Positions 26,801-35,891 of a stretch of DNA of 64,000 nucleotides are shown in pieces. The position numbers were made by a program, and so were the translations under genes. This DNA is from STF1-184 sp050178795 (GTDB lineage: Bacteria; Bacillota; Clostridia; Christensenellales; UBA1242), in assembly GCA_050178795.1 (NCBI GenBank), contig JBFXFT010000002.1, positions 1-64,000 on the forward strand, read 5' to 3'. The notes below the pieces were generated by a model. That model was not told where the DNA came from. It saw nothing but the letters and a program-made list of their open reading frames with translations, and ran no database searches. Position 1 is the stretch's first letter. Every line of letters starts with the position of its first letter.

Positions 26801-29800
26801 ATTTTTGCAACCGATGATTATGATGGCATTATTGATGTAACTTCAACAGTGGACACTAACGATAATGAGGACTATAATTCATCTCATCAAATTATAACGG
26901 TAGACAATGAGGTTTTAAGGCGCGCAACCGTATATCAAGATGAAAGCGGTTTGTGGTGGTTAGATGTAGGCGCTGCTATACCTTCTGGAAGCACAATTAC
27001 ACTACTTGCAGAGGTTTCAAAAACTGTAAATGGTATTATTGAGACTAGCCAATCGCAAATTGAACTTACAGTGGTTGACTTTGTAATAAACTCAATAAGC
27101 GTAAGGAGAACGACAACTTCTGGCACTAGCAATATTATGAGCATGTATGTCGGTGCTAGTTTCAAACTTGAAATACTATTAGATACAGAACAATTAACCG
27201 AATATGACACTACTTGGAATTTGCACTTAAATAGCACAGAACAAGCAAATATGCAAACCATTGTAGACAATATAAACGCAAGTGTGTTAACAACAAAGAC
27301 AACCCTTGCAAGAAATATTCATACATGGTACGAAAGAAAAGCAACAAATCCAGTGCAAGATGTAAGTTTGCAAGTGGATAGTTATACAAACTTCTCTATT
27401 TATGAGGGAGACATAATTGAAGATGCAGATTACCCTAACCAAGAACTATACATAAGGGCTAAAAAGATAAGCACTTCAACCAACATTGTGGCTCAAGCCG
27501 AATTCTACTATGATTCAGAAGGACACGTACAAATTGTTGACTATGACTCATCAGGCACAATGAAAAAGTACCCAGAGGTAATTACTGACCCAACAAACAG
27601 TACGGTTGATATTTATAAAGAGGTAAAACTTTTACAATATGTATTTAGTCTAGACATAGTTTCTAACTCTACACTAGATAAGCCAGTTCCAGTTTACAAT
27701 GTTACTGAACTTATGAATATGCAAGCAGGCGTAGACTATATATTATTAAATGAAGAAGACATAATTCTAGAAAACTGGGTACCATTAGATACCGCTATTA
27801 ATAGTTTAGACGGCAACGGAAGAACAATCTACATTAAGAGTTTTGCAGCAGACGAGACTAGCGGAACCTATAATTTTGGTCTATTTGGAACAATTTCTCA
27901 AAATACTGTAATTAAAAACATAAAAATAGATATCGCACCTCTAGTTGAAGAGGGCGGTGTAATTGACGCGACAGAGTTTACAACGGTTAACTTTGGCTTT
28001 GTTGCAGGCACAAATAATGGCACTATAACAAATTGTGACATTTTAAATTCTTCAAGTACCGACCAAACTGTTGAACTTCAAACCGCTGTTGCAGCCTATA
28101 CTACTTTTGGTGGTTTGGTTGGCATAAATAACGGTGGTTACATAACAAACAGCCGTGTTGGAAGAACTGAACTTTCCTTCCTTGATAGCGGTCTTGTTTA
28201 TTACCCTATAACATTTAATGCGAGCGGTATAGTTGGAGGTTATGCAGGACTTAATACTGGCATAATTACTACTTCTTATGTCGCTAATATCACTATTACC
28301 AATACAAGTGAAAGTGAAAACGGCACAAAGACGGCAGGCTTTGTTGCTACAAATACAGCAAACGCAAGGGTAAGTTACAGTTATGTTGAGGGTATACAAA
28401 CAGCGGTAACTGAATACAGCAGTGTAATAACAGACGGCGGACTTAGTTCGCTTGGCAATATTGGTGGCTTTGTTTATTCAAACAGTGGCGATATTACAGA
28501 CTGTTACTCTAACTTACCTATTGAAACTCAAAGTAGGTCGGCAGGCTTTGTTTATGAAAACAACTTAGGTGGAACTGTTGATAACTCTTATTCAACATCT
28601 AAGATAATTGAAAATACAACTTCACACTTACCATTTGTTGGAAGCAGTAACTTAGATGAAATATTAAATAACGGCACAATAGAAGATTGTTACTACTTAG
28701 ATAATAACAATTACTTGGCAGATCAATTTGAAAATTATCCAGCAGTCGCAGTAGCCGAAACCAATAAAAAAATAAACTTTACTGGCTTCACTTTCCTAGA
28801 TGAAGTTAACTACGAGGATTATAGCGTTTGGAACATTGATGGCGGCACATATAATGCAAGCCCAAGACTTCCAGCGACAGACTATGTAACAGTTTCACTT
28901 AGGGACATAAGCAGTACAGTTGAAGATGGCGATACTATAATTGAATACAACTATAACGATGTAAGCGATTATCAAAAAGGTGATAAAGAAAACCCAATTC
29001 TTGTAAGTAATGCGGCACAATTTTTGGAGGCTATGACTTGGGAATATTACGCACCTGGCAATGTAAACAATGTAAATATTAGACTTATTAGAGATATTGA
29101 CTTTAACGATGTAACAAACAACACATCTTTACAAAAACTTCAAAATATTACATTTACTGGAACCATTGACGGCAATGGTATGAGCCTACTAAATGTTAAG
29201 GTGCTTTCATACGCTGACAACGATGAGGACAGCGATGATCCTTCAACTGAGTCGTTTGGTATGTTCTATCAAATAGGAAGAGATGATGAAGATTATGCAT
29301 CAAATTCTCTTGAAAAGACCGTCATTAAAAACTTAAATATTGTCGTTTCAGAAATATCTGCTACTGATGCAATATCAGTAGGCGTTTTGAGCGGTGTAAT
29401 AAAGAACAGCGTAATTATGAACGTTGATATTTCTGGCAACTCAATAACAGTACAAGGCAGGAACGCAGTTGGTGCTCTTGCAGGACAAATTTTAGGAAAT
29501 AGCAGAATTATTAACATAAGCAGCAATGTTTCAATAAGTTCTGAGTATAGAACTACTGATACAGACATACATGGAGACATAGACTATTCTTACTATAACG
29601 AGTATGGTGTAGGTGTTGAAGACGTTTCTTACGCTGGCGGAATAGCAGGAATTATTGATATATACGTACTTGATAAAAATATGGAGCGCGTAGTGATTGA
29701 AGATGAGGCTTGGGTTTATGCAAGTCCAAAAGTAAGCATATTAAAAGTTAGTGGCAATGTTACAATAAGAGCAGAACATTCAGGTGGTGTTGCTGGTTAC

Positions 29801-32800
29801 ATTGGAGCACAAACTTATGCTAAAAACTTATTATTTGAGGTTAGTTACAATCAAAGCACTAGTGCTAGTTACCAAATTATTATAGGTTATGATATCGCTG
29901 GTGGACTAGTCGCTGAAAACTCTGGACAAATAGACCACGCAAGGGTGGCTTATTCAGACACTTATCAACTAAATACCGTTGACGCAGCACAAGCAAGGTT
30001 GGCGGTTGGCTCTCAAACACTATTTAGAAACAGTTCAAATTATGTCGGCGGACTTGTAGGTTACAACAACTTAGGACGTATAATAAACAGCTATTCAAGG
30101 GTTGATGTAGTAAATGTAAACGCTAAGTACGCAGGCGGCTTAATAGGTGTAAATTATGCTGGTTTAATAAGCAAAGTTTATGCTACTGGTCATGTAAAAG
30201 CAGTTGATAGCACATCAGGTGTAGTTGGCGGTTTAATTGGCATATTGTTAGATTCAAGTTTGCAATATATTGATGACGGCGTTAGAGCAACCGATGACGT
30301 AGTTACAATAACAGACGCAGTTGCTGCAAATAACTGGCAAATTGGTGCCTATACATATTTAGGACATATTGGTGCATTTATAGGTCAAAATGACACATCA
30401 AATTTTGCCATTACGTCTGCTTACGCTATTGATAATGTATATTCAGCACTTGGCGACACAGCACTAGCTAAAGCAATAACAAAGGTTTCTGTCGGTACGG
30501 CAATTACTGGTGTTACACAAGTTGCATTTGCTGAAGTTATAGACCTAAGTAGTTTGACAGCAACGGCTGTTTATAGCGGCTTTGTTGGTGGAGAAGATGT
30601 ATATTGGACGTTAGAGTCTGAATTCTATAATCTTCGCTATCCACAATTACTATTTAGTGACTTTGAGTCATTAAAATCAATTAGCACACCTGAAGATTTT
30701 GCCGAAATGAATAATCACATTTATGGCACTTTTAAAATTACTAACGATATTTATTTAGATAGCAACTTTGAGACTATACCACTATTTAAAGGTACATTAA
30801 GTGGTGTAGAGTCTGGCGGTGTTTACCCTACAATTTATTACCTAAACCTAAGCGGAAGTGATGACAGTTTGGCTATGTTTGGCGACCTAGACTCTGCCAA
30901 CTTAAATAATTTCAATATAGTAGTTGGTGGAGGAGTTTGGAGTGGCAACCCTAACGGACTTGTAAGCACCTCAACCAACGACAACTCATACAGCGGTATT
31001 ATTTGCGGTATGGCAAGTAGTACAATATTCAGTAACATTTCAATAAAATTTGCAAATGATACAGTATCTTTGCGCTCAAGTTCTCAATACTTCGGCATAA
31101 TTGCTGGCTGGGCTAAAAATATAAACATTTCAGATGTTACAATAAATAGTAGCGCAAAAGATATACAAGTAATTACAAGCAACACGCATCAAAGCGATGT
31201 TTACATAGGTGGTGTAGTTGGCAAATTAGAAATAGCAACAATAACTAACCTTCAAGTAAATATGGGCAGTATGAGCGTAAACGCAACCAATAATTTGTAT
31301 ACTGGCGGACTATTTGGAACTGCGCAAGCCGCAAGCCTTGATGAAGTTAACATATATATGGTTGAAGAGGTTTACGTAGATGCTAATGAAAACGGTAAGT
31401 ATGATAATGGTGAATCTTATACCGATACAAATGGTAACTCAGAATATGACTACGATTTGTATGCATACAGTTCTAAAACAGCTTATGTCGGCGGTGTTGC
31501 TGGTACATTAGATACTGTAACCATAAAATCAATTGAAAGTTATATATACGTAAGTGTTCCTATAACAGCGAGGGCAAGCAATCTTAGCTCATATTCACTT
31601 TGTGTGGGTGGTGTTGCTGGAGATATGGAAAATGGTATTCTCCTAAATGTAATAGTAAATAAGCCTATTACAATAGGTCAAGGTAGCAATGTATATGCTG
31701 GTGGATTAATTGGAGATGCAAATGGCGTATCAATTACCACTACTACATATTCTAATGCAGTTGGAATAAATAACATTGCAACAAATGCAAATATGCGCCT
31801 TGGTGGGTTAATAGGTAAAGCGACAAATGTTTTACTAGACACTTTATTTGCGATTACAGATATAAGCACAAATTCTAATAGTTCAGAGGCTTATGTTGGC
31901 GGTTTAATTGGCGAAATTATTAAAGATTCAACTTCTAAGGCTACTAACACTTATGGAATAAAATACTCTTATTATAAAGGAGATATTTCTGTTTTTGCAA
32001 CCAGTAAAGTTACTGCTGGTGGGCTTGTTGGTCAAACAACAAACTCTTCAAGCACTGGTTCAAATATATCTATTTTTGAGTGTTATGTTGAGGGAAATGT
32101 AACCTCTGAATCGGGCTCAAGCGGAATAGTTTATTCTGGCGGACTAATTGGTAGAAATGGTACTTATGAAAGCGGAACAAGCGTTTCTGGCATAAAGGTG
32201 GAAAACGTATTTGTCGCTGGAGATAACTATGCCTCTGGTGGTACGAACCAATTTGTTGGTGGCTTAATAGGATACACAAACGCAACAGTGACGACGGCAT
32301 ATAGCGTAGGAACTGTTTACTCAACTTCTATAAATAACACCAATGTTGGACCAAGTATAGGCGCAAGGAGTGCGGTCTCTGTAAATGAAGTTTACTTTGA
32401 CAGTGATTTAGTGGGTCTTGCAACTAGGGCAAACAATAATGGAGCCACTGCTAAAACTAGTAGCGAGTTCTTATATGCAAGTTCTTTTGCAGGCATTGAT
32501 GACACAAACATTTGGATTAAAAATTCTGGTTATTACCCATACTTAAAAAATTTAACAGCACCTAACTTATTGTCTGGCTCAATATTAAACCCTGCAAGAA
32601 TTTCAAATTCAACGCAATTTGGTGCAATGAGCGGACATAATTACTATTTACAAACGGCATCATTCTCTGTTAGTTCGCAACTAGCAACCTTTGATGGCAT
32701 TTATAATGGTAATGGCAATATTATTACGTACACAAAAACTGGCGTTACTGCAGCAGAGATTGCTCCAATTAACACAGTAAGTGAAGACGCTATGTTGACC

Positions 32801-35800
32801 AGAGTTACGGTAAGTATGACAATTTCTTTAGGTTCAGCAGGCACTTATGACATTGCAGGACTTGCACTATTAAATAAAGGAATTATATATAAAAGTTATA
32901 GTGTTGGATCAATTTCAACAAATTCTTATATTGCAACAAACACTGTAGTTGGTGGCTTAGTCGCAGAAAATCAATTTTTAATAGAGAGTTGTGCTACAAA
33001 TGTTACACTTAATTTGAATGTTGCATTTAGCACGCCAGCCACTCCACAAACACCTGCAAACCTTGACTGGACTACTGTTGGTGGCTTAGTTGGCTTTATG
33101 ACTGAAAACTCAATTGTAAACACAAGTTTTGTAGATGGTAGGTATGACTATGTGGCAAACGATTCATCATCTAACTTTGGTGGACTAGTTGGCTATTTGG
33201 TTAAAGGAAAAATATTAAATTCATATACTGGAATTTTAAATAACAGTTTAAGTGGTGTTACGGTGACCAATTTGGGTGGACTAGCTGGTGCAAAAAATGC
33301 GGCATCTTACAACTATACAATAAGTAATAGCCATTACGATGCTTTTGCTGCAAATCGTTCGGGAGGCGCTGGTGAAAACTATACCGCTTCTATGGCTGCA
33401 ACATCATTTATAACCACTTTAACTCAAAACAATGCACTTAGTGGTTGGACGATAAGTGATTCGGCAAACTATGGTTACCCTTATTTATCGTTTATGAATG
33501 CAAATCTATTTGATAGCGGTAATGGTACTGCGTCTAACCCTTATAAAATTACACATGCAGGAAGACTTGACTGGGTAAGGACAAAGATGTCTACTGCTGC
33601 ATACTTTGAGCAAACAAAAGATATTGATTTGACATTGTTCAATACTAAAAATGGTCATTTTGACCCAATAGGTTCGTTGACAAGTACATCTAGTTCAAAA
33701 TATGATGTGGACGTACAAAGTACATTCATTGGAATTTATAATGGAAAAAATTATGTAATTGATTATTTACAACAATCAATTTCAGAAACAACAACAACCG
33801 CCTTTATGGGCTTGTTCCGCGCCTTGAGTGGCGAACAAACAAACGCTTATGGTTATGTCTACAATGTTAATTTACAACACGCTAATATGTATGTTTCTTC
33901 AACTTCAGACATATCTAAACTATATATGGGCGGAATTGCTGGCGCTGTATTTAATGGCAGAATTGTTAATTGTAGCGTTGAATCAAATAGTACTTCATAT
34001 TACTTGAAAGACGCAAGGGACAATTCAAACAACGCAGGAGACAAATTATATATTGGTGCAATTGCAGGTTATGCAAAAGATGGCACGATTGATAAATGTT
34101 ATTCAGATATTAATGTTTATTCAAGTTTTGGTTATTTGGGTGGAATAGTGGGTTACGCTGAAGATGGACTAGAAATAACCAATGTCTATAACAATGCTGA
34201 CATAACAATAGACTCAGATGAATCTACAAATAGTTCTAGTTACTATGTTGGTGGTATAGTTGGCTTTGGAAACAATGTAACAATTAATAATGTAAAAGCT
34301 TATGGCTACGTAGCAGTAACCGCAAAAGATGATGCCTCTGCTGTAAATAGAGGAGTTGGCGGAATCGCTGGTCTTCTATATCAAAGTTCTATAAGTTACG
34401 CATACAATGAGGGCTCAGTAGTGAGCGCAAAAATTCTTGGTGGAAGCAATAATTCAAATGCCTACAACGCAGTTGGCGGCGTAATTGGCTCCTCACATAG
34501 TATGACTTTGATGAAAGTATTAAAAAACAGTTCTCACGTAGATGTTGATGTTTACGGTAGCGTATCAAGCCTAAGCAACACCACTGTAGCAACAGGCGGA
34601 ATTGTAGGTTATGTTACGACAGATGCTACAAATTCCTATGCTTCATATTTAGAAAACGCTGGTGAAATTACATATGATTCTCATAGTTCCAGCACAAGTT
34701 TAAATGCAAAGATTGGTGGTATATTTGGCTACATGTCAAATAACTATAACTTATCTTATTCATTTAACGGTCAAACAGTTACAGTAGTAAATGGCACAAA
34801 TTCCAATGTTGGCGGAATTGCTGGTTATTCTGGAGGCGCAATACTAGATGTTTATAATACTGCCGCAGTTACAATTACTATGAATGCAAATGTAACCAGT
34901 GATGTAACTATCGGTGGTATAGTTGGAACCACAGACTCAAACGACTATATTCAACGAAGTTACAATACGGCGAACGTAAATGCACTTAACTTTGCTAACG
35001 ATACTAATACTTATTGGGTCGGAGGAATTGCTGGTTATAATAATTTGACAACTATTCGTTACACCTATAATACAGGACGAATTTTATTCTTAGGCAACTC
35101 AACAGGTAGTACCAGTAGATCTGCAGTTGGAGGTATAGCAGGCTTCCTTAATGGTAGCATATATAACTCTTACAACAGAGGTGCTATTGATATGTATAAT
35201 CCAACTAGTGTAGATAACTGGGATGACTTATCAGCAGTTGGCGGAATTGCTGGCTTAGGCGCAGGTGATGACGACAATGCAATAGTAATAGACCACACTT
35301 ATAACTACGCTCAAATTAATGAGGGCGTAAGTGACCAATATATATGTATAGGTAAAATTTTAGGTACATTAAACACAAGAGAAGGCGGAGACTATATTGA
35401 TATTAATATCAGCATAACAGCCTCTTACTATGATAGCGAAGAGAACGCGCAAGCTATTAGACCTCCAAGTTGGTTATACATAAATCAAGATATGGATGTT
35501 ATTGGTTGGAGTGCTGCAGATGCAGGAGTTATGCTTTGGGTGTTTGCAACCGACTGGACTAGTTATGATAACAAATACGATAAAACTTTGAGCGAACTTC
35601 AAACCCAATCAACTTATGTTGACAGTGACGATAATCCATGGAACTTCTCAACAATTTGGCAAATTAATAGTGGTGTAAATAATGGACTACCAACATTAAG
35701 AAATCTTCAAACCTCAATTGTTATAGAGGATGGTGGTACAGTTCCAAGTTTTAATTTAGCAAGCTTACCTGCTTTGGGATTTGTTTCTATTCCGACTTAC

Positions 35801-35869
35801 ACTCTTGGTGCACCAGGTGGTTCAGCAACGCTAAATCCTAATCCATCAGACCCAACAAATGTCATATAA
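20804..35869 (+). CDS. Giant Ig-like/GLUG-repeat surface lipoprotein (5,021 residues)
   Basis: The start is the ATG at 20804, six bases after the AGAGG site; a TTG two codons upstream is too close to it. The signal peptide ends in a lipobox-like LMFGC (Cys24). The domain order is: bacterial Ig-like (BIG2-type) strands, about 25-900; first GLUG beta-helix block, about 900-1450, with many GGLVG/GGLIG repeats; more Ig-like domains, about 1455-2290; then GLUG blocks starting near 2293, 2725, 3290, 3925 and 4240, most opening with a 'NPxxIxxAxxF' or 'DIDL' header. There is one EF-hand-like loop (3526-3546). The end is a Pro/Asn-rich tail with no LPXTG motif, so the protein is held by its N-terminal lipid. 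The probable role is adhesion or a surface matrix. The first 3,250 residues match the next gene throughout. Confidence 0.88.
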   Translation: MNLKKALLIIPMLLLSASGLMFGCTTAYDRMQLDVSTDEVVLYLDYTLPQNLGDNVEGDDIAVVAATISNVSDKISTDVTFNTSSSGIISVEQLSAANGTTTLQVKALRTGTTNLIIRSEEGDKEKTVSVSVIQRIEAISANSSYNFAVEVGTSANINTTQALSFLPANTNQKGITYTIFGTPSGVTVSEAGLITVTEKSVDNITVLATSISDPTLSVTFPVKIIEPILASDITLTTQELLDARDAWLASLSEPPTEEYDYSLSSFVLANNMLNFDSGEILVEVTAYENYNVIFSVSNTSIAEATKLESNKCLVESLALGTGNFTVRVEVVGYESFYAEKTIPFSIVNFATDVTVDNQTADRDMIIFDNYSNNMGAPLTVAATPSTSYSKAVLIRVPVYFMNRIALRYSDGTLISLTEDDSNTYGEALLPRGMTIYVMALQISSDLDPVVQEFENTIPLSFVANSEFGTEPEVSTTITLQLTVGAIDVVVPDGLSIEKTNMVQVIFGVSPSDAYDSNMTITASTLGIVDIASASSTAPIYNITGLNEGTTTLTITTANGISRELTIVVYVALIDAYLNMESPAQNYNVAVEDPIAVPGSYTSVQNAVVAIGAGINLYVTKSPSNASVTAIYYSSSNRNVATITSNGYIVITGIGLSTITVTINSRAYLTDEISQIVSITKTFVIEGYIPINSISLNTIQLDLYDSNSLGFYDLGMSTANLELSINPINATFNMEDLVWQSSSPYLTVNGDGLVQATIPTDVVVSGVITASITVGITEYSRYYSQTCVVRIHTAIKVKSITVYNVSDGYIYLDSRDGVENVAPRQLSVQTYPYTATNADVDYLYIQDPTDTNLDPVFSVSATGLITPLRAGIASLRVVARDSYISATSYALYNEIVIKVADGLSEATALEIKSSADLLAIDTVAELDLHYVLASNIDLTNSGFTSIGKIGTEVYAFNGSLNGRFEYGEIVRECTIRGYTISNGQSGTTLYTGLVAINNGALKNLNLTITSFNTSGSNNSAGTLAYFGGLVGINYGTIENTTVKVLSSQVQLAARTSYVGIVVAENSGYITDCVASGVLNVKEVSGVINYPLTYVGGLAGINTDDGIIEGSYIPTNTTIGEGEVLIPAFSNALYQKEGMNSIATINSSLLNNTSNGTGLIAGKNLGTISNVATDGEVSGLNNIGGLVGININTIENSYSSSLVVGVNNVGGLIGLATSETVNSELVNPIITSNAVEIYDRQALTVSADVYVTGVNNVGGLIGFANDLGELDYNYVNTYYLRTLGSNYSGDIVLNMTDSNIDFAVGGLIGRLGDTSINLTKNYANANIVANISSTTANNPTVYGGGLIGIISENFIIDNSYTKGSVNLPATHSVAGGLVGYNTNSTGSFVDYTYSVNSLTALTTGAIIGSADDVTLTNNNYAVWDLSESEIWYYDSEMSFNDGLPVLYSNAGNLLLNEAPSAITVTIKEQSVSVTNGVASFNHLKVGDNEAVVILSAGTVDIRSLIDTDPSVSRFYVSSSNENIVKVLDDGSLQLIAEGTVTITISSLLNVNIYDTFELAVIKGFTSFSLSDSQDASEGELDGDLLEVKKDDSLILYNSFTNSTYTVSTKTGIAYTATSNNFTINGATLTSHIVEETTYWDTDINGNSIHVLTGTSASDGNVSVTATPYIIVKFGGVDTKVYLEDLAKSFYVNVYVGATSITTDVASAILGLREELTLNVYVITDKLGDELNLSGSELEDGNIFDFVEFTLINGPEATGNTNEYVYTYRINATEEYLSANPGDSNFKTAKEGQITFVAKSNTSISTNFDITLTPQDLLRIDITHYPAGEMQIVNGLPTYYPKELPSNIIAPGQPGILKLNLYPEYADVDYYEIVSSVASNGQFISFEQVMLIDNGIDGIYYTRVTPSPELILHGTTLSLISTNGDVIYDGTLYVKTLIASNVPEGTVFEVTVTGYRVDEYGNATANLSKTIELIAENLPGVTILYNGARTGQVARGTTVPISIFATDDYDGIIDVTSTVDTNDNEDYNSSHQIITVDNEVLRRATVYQDESGLWWLDVGAAIPSGSTITLLAEVSKTVNGIIETSQSQIELTVVDFVINSISVRRTTTSGTSNIMSMYVGASFKLEILLDTEQLTEYDTTWNLHLNSTEQANMQTIVDNINASVLTTKTTLARNIHTWYERKATNPVQDVSLQVDSYTNFSIYEGDIIEDADYPNQELYIRAKKISTSTNIVAQAEFYYDSEGHVQIVDYDSSGTMKKYPEVITDPTNSTVDIYKEVKLLQYVFSLDIVSNSTLDKPVPVYNVTELMNMQAGVDYILLNEEDIILENWVPLDTAINSLDGNGRTIYIKSFAADETSGTYNFGLFGTISQNTVIKNIKIDIAPLVEEGGVIDATEFTTVNFGFVAGTNNGTITNCDILNSSSTDQTVELQTAVAAYTTFGGLVGINNGGYITNSRVGRTELSFLDSGLVYYPITFNASGIVGGYAGLNTGIITTSYVANITITNTSESENGTKTAGFVATNTANARVSYSYVEGIQTAVTEYSSVITDGGLSSLGNIGGFVYSNSGDITDCYSNLPIETQSRSAGFVYENNLGGTVDNSYSTSKIIENTTSHLPFVGSSNLDEILNNGTIEDCYYLDNNNYLADQFENYPAVAVAETNKKINFTGFTFLDEVNYEDYSVWNIDGGTYNASPRLPATDYVTVSLRDISSTVEDGDTIIEYNYNDVSDYQKGDKENPILVSNAAQFLEAMTWEYYAPGNVNNVNIRLIRDIDFNDVTNNTSLQKLQNITFTGTIDGNGMSLLNVKVLSYADNDEDSDDPSTESFGMFYQIGRDDEDYASNSLEKTVIKNLNIVVSEISATDAISVGVLSGVIKNSVIMNVDISGNSITVQGRNAVGALAGQILGNSRIINISSNVSISSEYRTTDTDIHGDIDYSYYNEYGVGVEDVSYAGGIAGIIDIYVLDKNMERVVIEDEAWVYASPKVSILKVSGNVTIRAEHSGGVAGYIGAQTYAKNLLFEVSYNQSTSASYQIIIGYDIAGGLVAENSGQIDHARVAYSDTYQLNTVDAAQARLAVGSQTLFRNSSNYVGGLVGYNNLGRIINSYSRVDVVNVNAKYAGGLIGVNYAGLISKVYATGHVKAVDSTSGVVGGLIGILLDSSLQYIDDGVRATDDVVTITDAVAANNWQIGAYTYLGHIGAFIGQNDTSNFAITSAYAIDNVYSALGDTALAKAITKVSVGTAITGVTQVAFAEVIDLSSLTATAVYSGFVGGEDVYWTLESEFYNLRYPQLLFSDFESLKSISTPEDFAEMNNHIYGTFKITNDIYLDSNFETIPLFKGTLSGVESGGVYPTIYYLNLSGSDDSLAMFGDLDSANLNNFNIVVGGGVWSGNPNGLVSTSTNDNSYSGIICGMASSTIFSNISIKFANDTVSLRSSSQYFGIIAGWAKNINISDVTINSSAKDIQVITSNTHQSDVYIGGVVGKLEIATITNLQVNMGSMSVNATNNLYTGGLFGTAQAASLDEVNIYMVEEVYVDANENGKYDNGESYTDTNGNSEYDYDLYAYSSKTAYVGGVAGTLDTVTIKSIESYIYVSVPITARASNLSSYSLCVGGVAGDMENGILLNVIVNKPITIGQGSNVYAGGLIGDANGVSITTTTYSNAVGINNIATNANMRLGGLIGKATNVLLDTLFAITDISTNSNSSEAYVGGLIGEIIKDSTSKATNTYGIKYSYYKGDISVFATSKVTAGGLVGQTTNSSSTGSNISIFECYVEGNVTSESGSSGIVYSGGLIGRNGTYESGTSVSGIKVENVFVAGDNYASGGTNQFVGGLIGYTNATVTTAYSVGTVYSTSINNTNVGPSIGARSAVSVNEVYFDSDLVGLATRANNNGATAKTSSEFLYASSFAGIDDTNIWIKNSGYYPYLKNLTAPNLLSGSILNPARISNSTQFGAMSGHNYYLQTASFSVSSQLATFDGIYNGNGNIITYTKTGVTAAEIAPINTVSEDAMLTRVTVSMTISLGSAGTYDIAGLALLNKGIIYKSYSVGSISTNSYIATNTVVGGLVAENQFLIESCATNVTLNLNVAFSTPATPQTPANLDWTTVGGLVGFMTENSIVNTSFVDGRYDYVANDSSSNFGGLVGYLVKGKILNSYTGILNNSLSGVTVTNLGGLAGAKNAASYNYTISNSHYDAFAANRSGGAGENYTASMAATSFITTLTQNNALSGWTISDSANYGYPYLSFMNANLFDSGNGTASNPYKITHAGRLDWVRTKMSTAAYFEQTKDIDLTLFNTKNGHFDPIGSLTSTSSSKYDVDVQSTFIGIYNGKNYVIDYLQQSISETTTTAFMGLFRALSGEQTNAYGYVYNVNLQHANMYVSSTSDISKLYMGGIAGAVFNGRIVNCSVESNSTSYYLKDARDNSNNAGDKLYIGAIAGYAKDGTIDKCYSDINVYSSFGYLGGIVGYAEDGLEITNVYNNADITIDSDESTNSSSYYVGGIVGFGNNVTINNVKAYGYVAVTAKDDASAVNRGVGGIAGLLYQSSISYAYNEGSVVSAKILGGSNNSNAYNAVGGVIGSSHSMTLMKVLKNSSHVDVDVYGSVSSLSNTTVATGGIVGYVTTDATNSYASYLENAGEITYDSHSSSTSLNAKIGGIFGYMSNNYNLSYSFNGQTVTVVNGTNSNVGGIAGYSGGAILDVYNTAAVTITMNANVTSDVTIGGIVGTTDSNDYIQRSYNTANVNALNFANDTNTYWVGGIAGYNNLTTIRYTYNTGRILFLGNSTGSTSRSAVGGIAGFLNGSIYNSYNRGAIDMYNPTSVDNWDDLSAVGGIAGLGAGDDDNAIVIDHTYNYAQINEGVSDQYICIGKILGTLNTREGGDYIDINISITASYYDSEENAQAIRPPSWLYINQDMDVIGWSAADAGVMLWVFATDWTSYDNKYDKTLSELQTQSTYVDSDDNPWNFSTIWQINSGVNNGLPTLRNLQTSIVIEDGGTVPSFNLASLPALGFVSIPTYTLGAPGGSATLNPNPSDPTNVI
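24410..24585 (+). repeat. exact 32-base direct repeat, 144-base (48-codon) period
   Basis: Identical 32-base copies at 24410-24441 and 24554-24585, in frame, both coding for 'GVNNVGGLIG'. They mark two adjacent beta-helix repeats of the giant protein. Confidence 0.85.
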
Positions 35870-35891
35870 AATTTAAAATATAGGGGAAACT

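Noticed and set aside
35700..35869. Sortase cell-wall anchor at the end of the first giant protein
   Set aside because: No LPXTG-like motif, hydrophobic segment or basic tail is present. Both giants have N-terminal lipoprotein signals instead.
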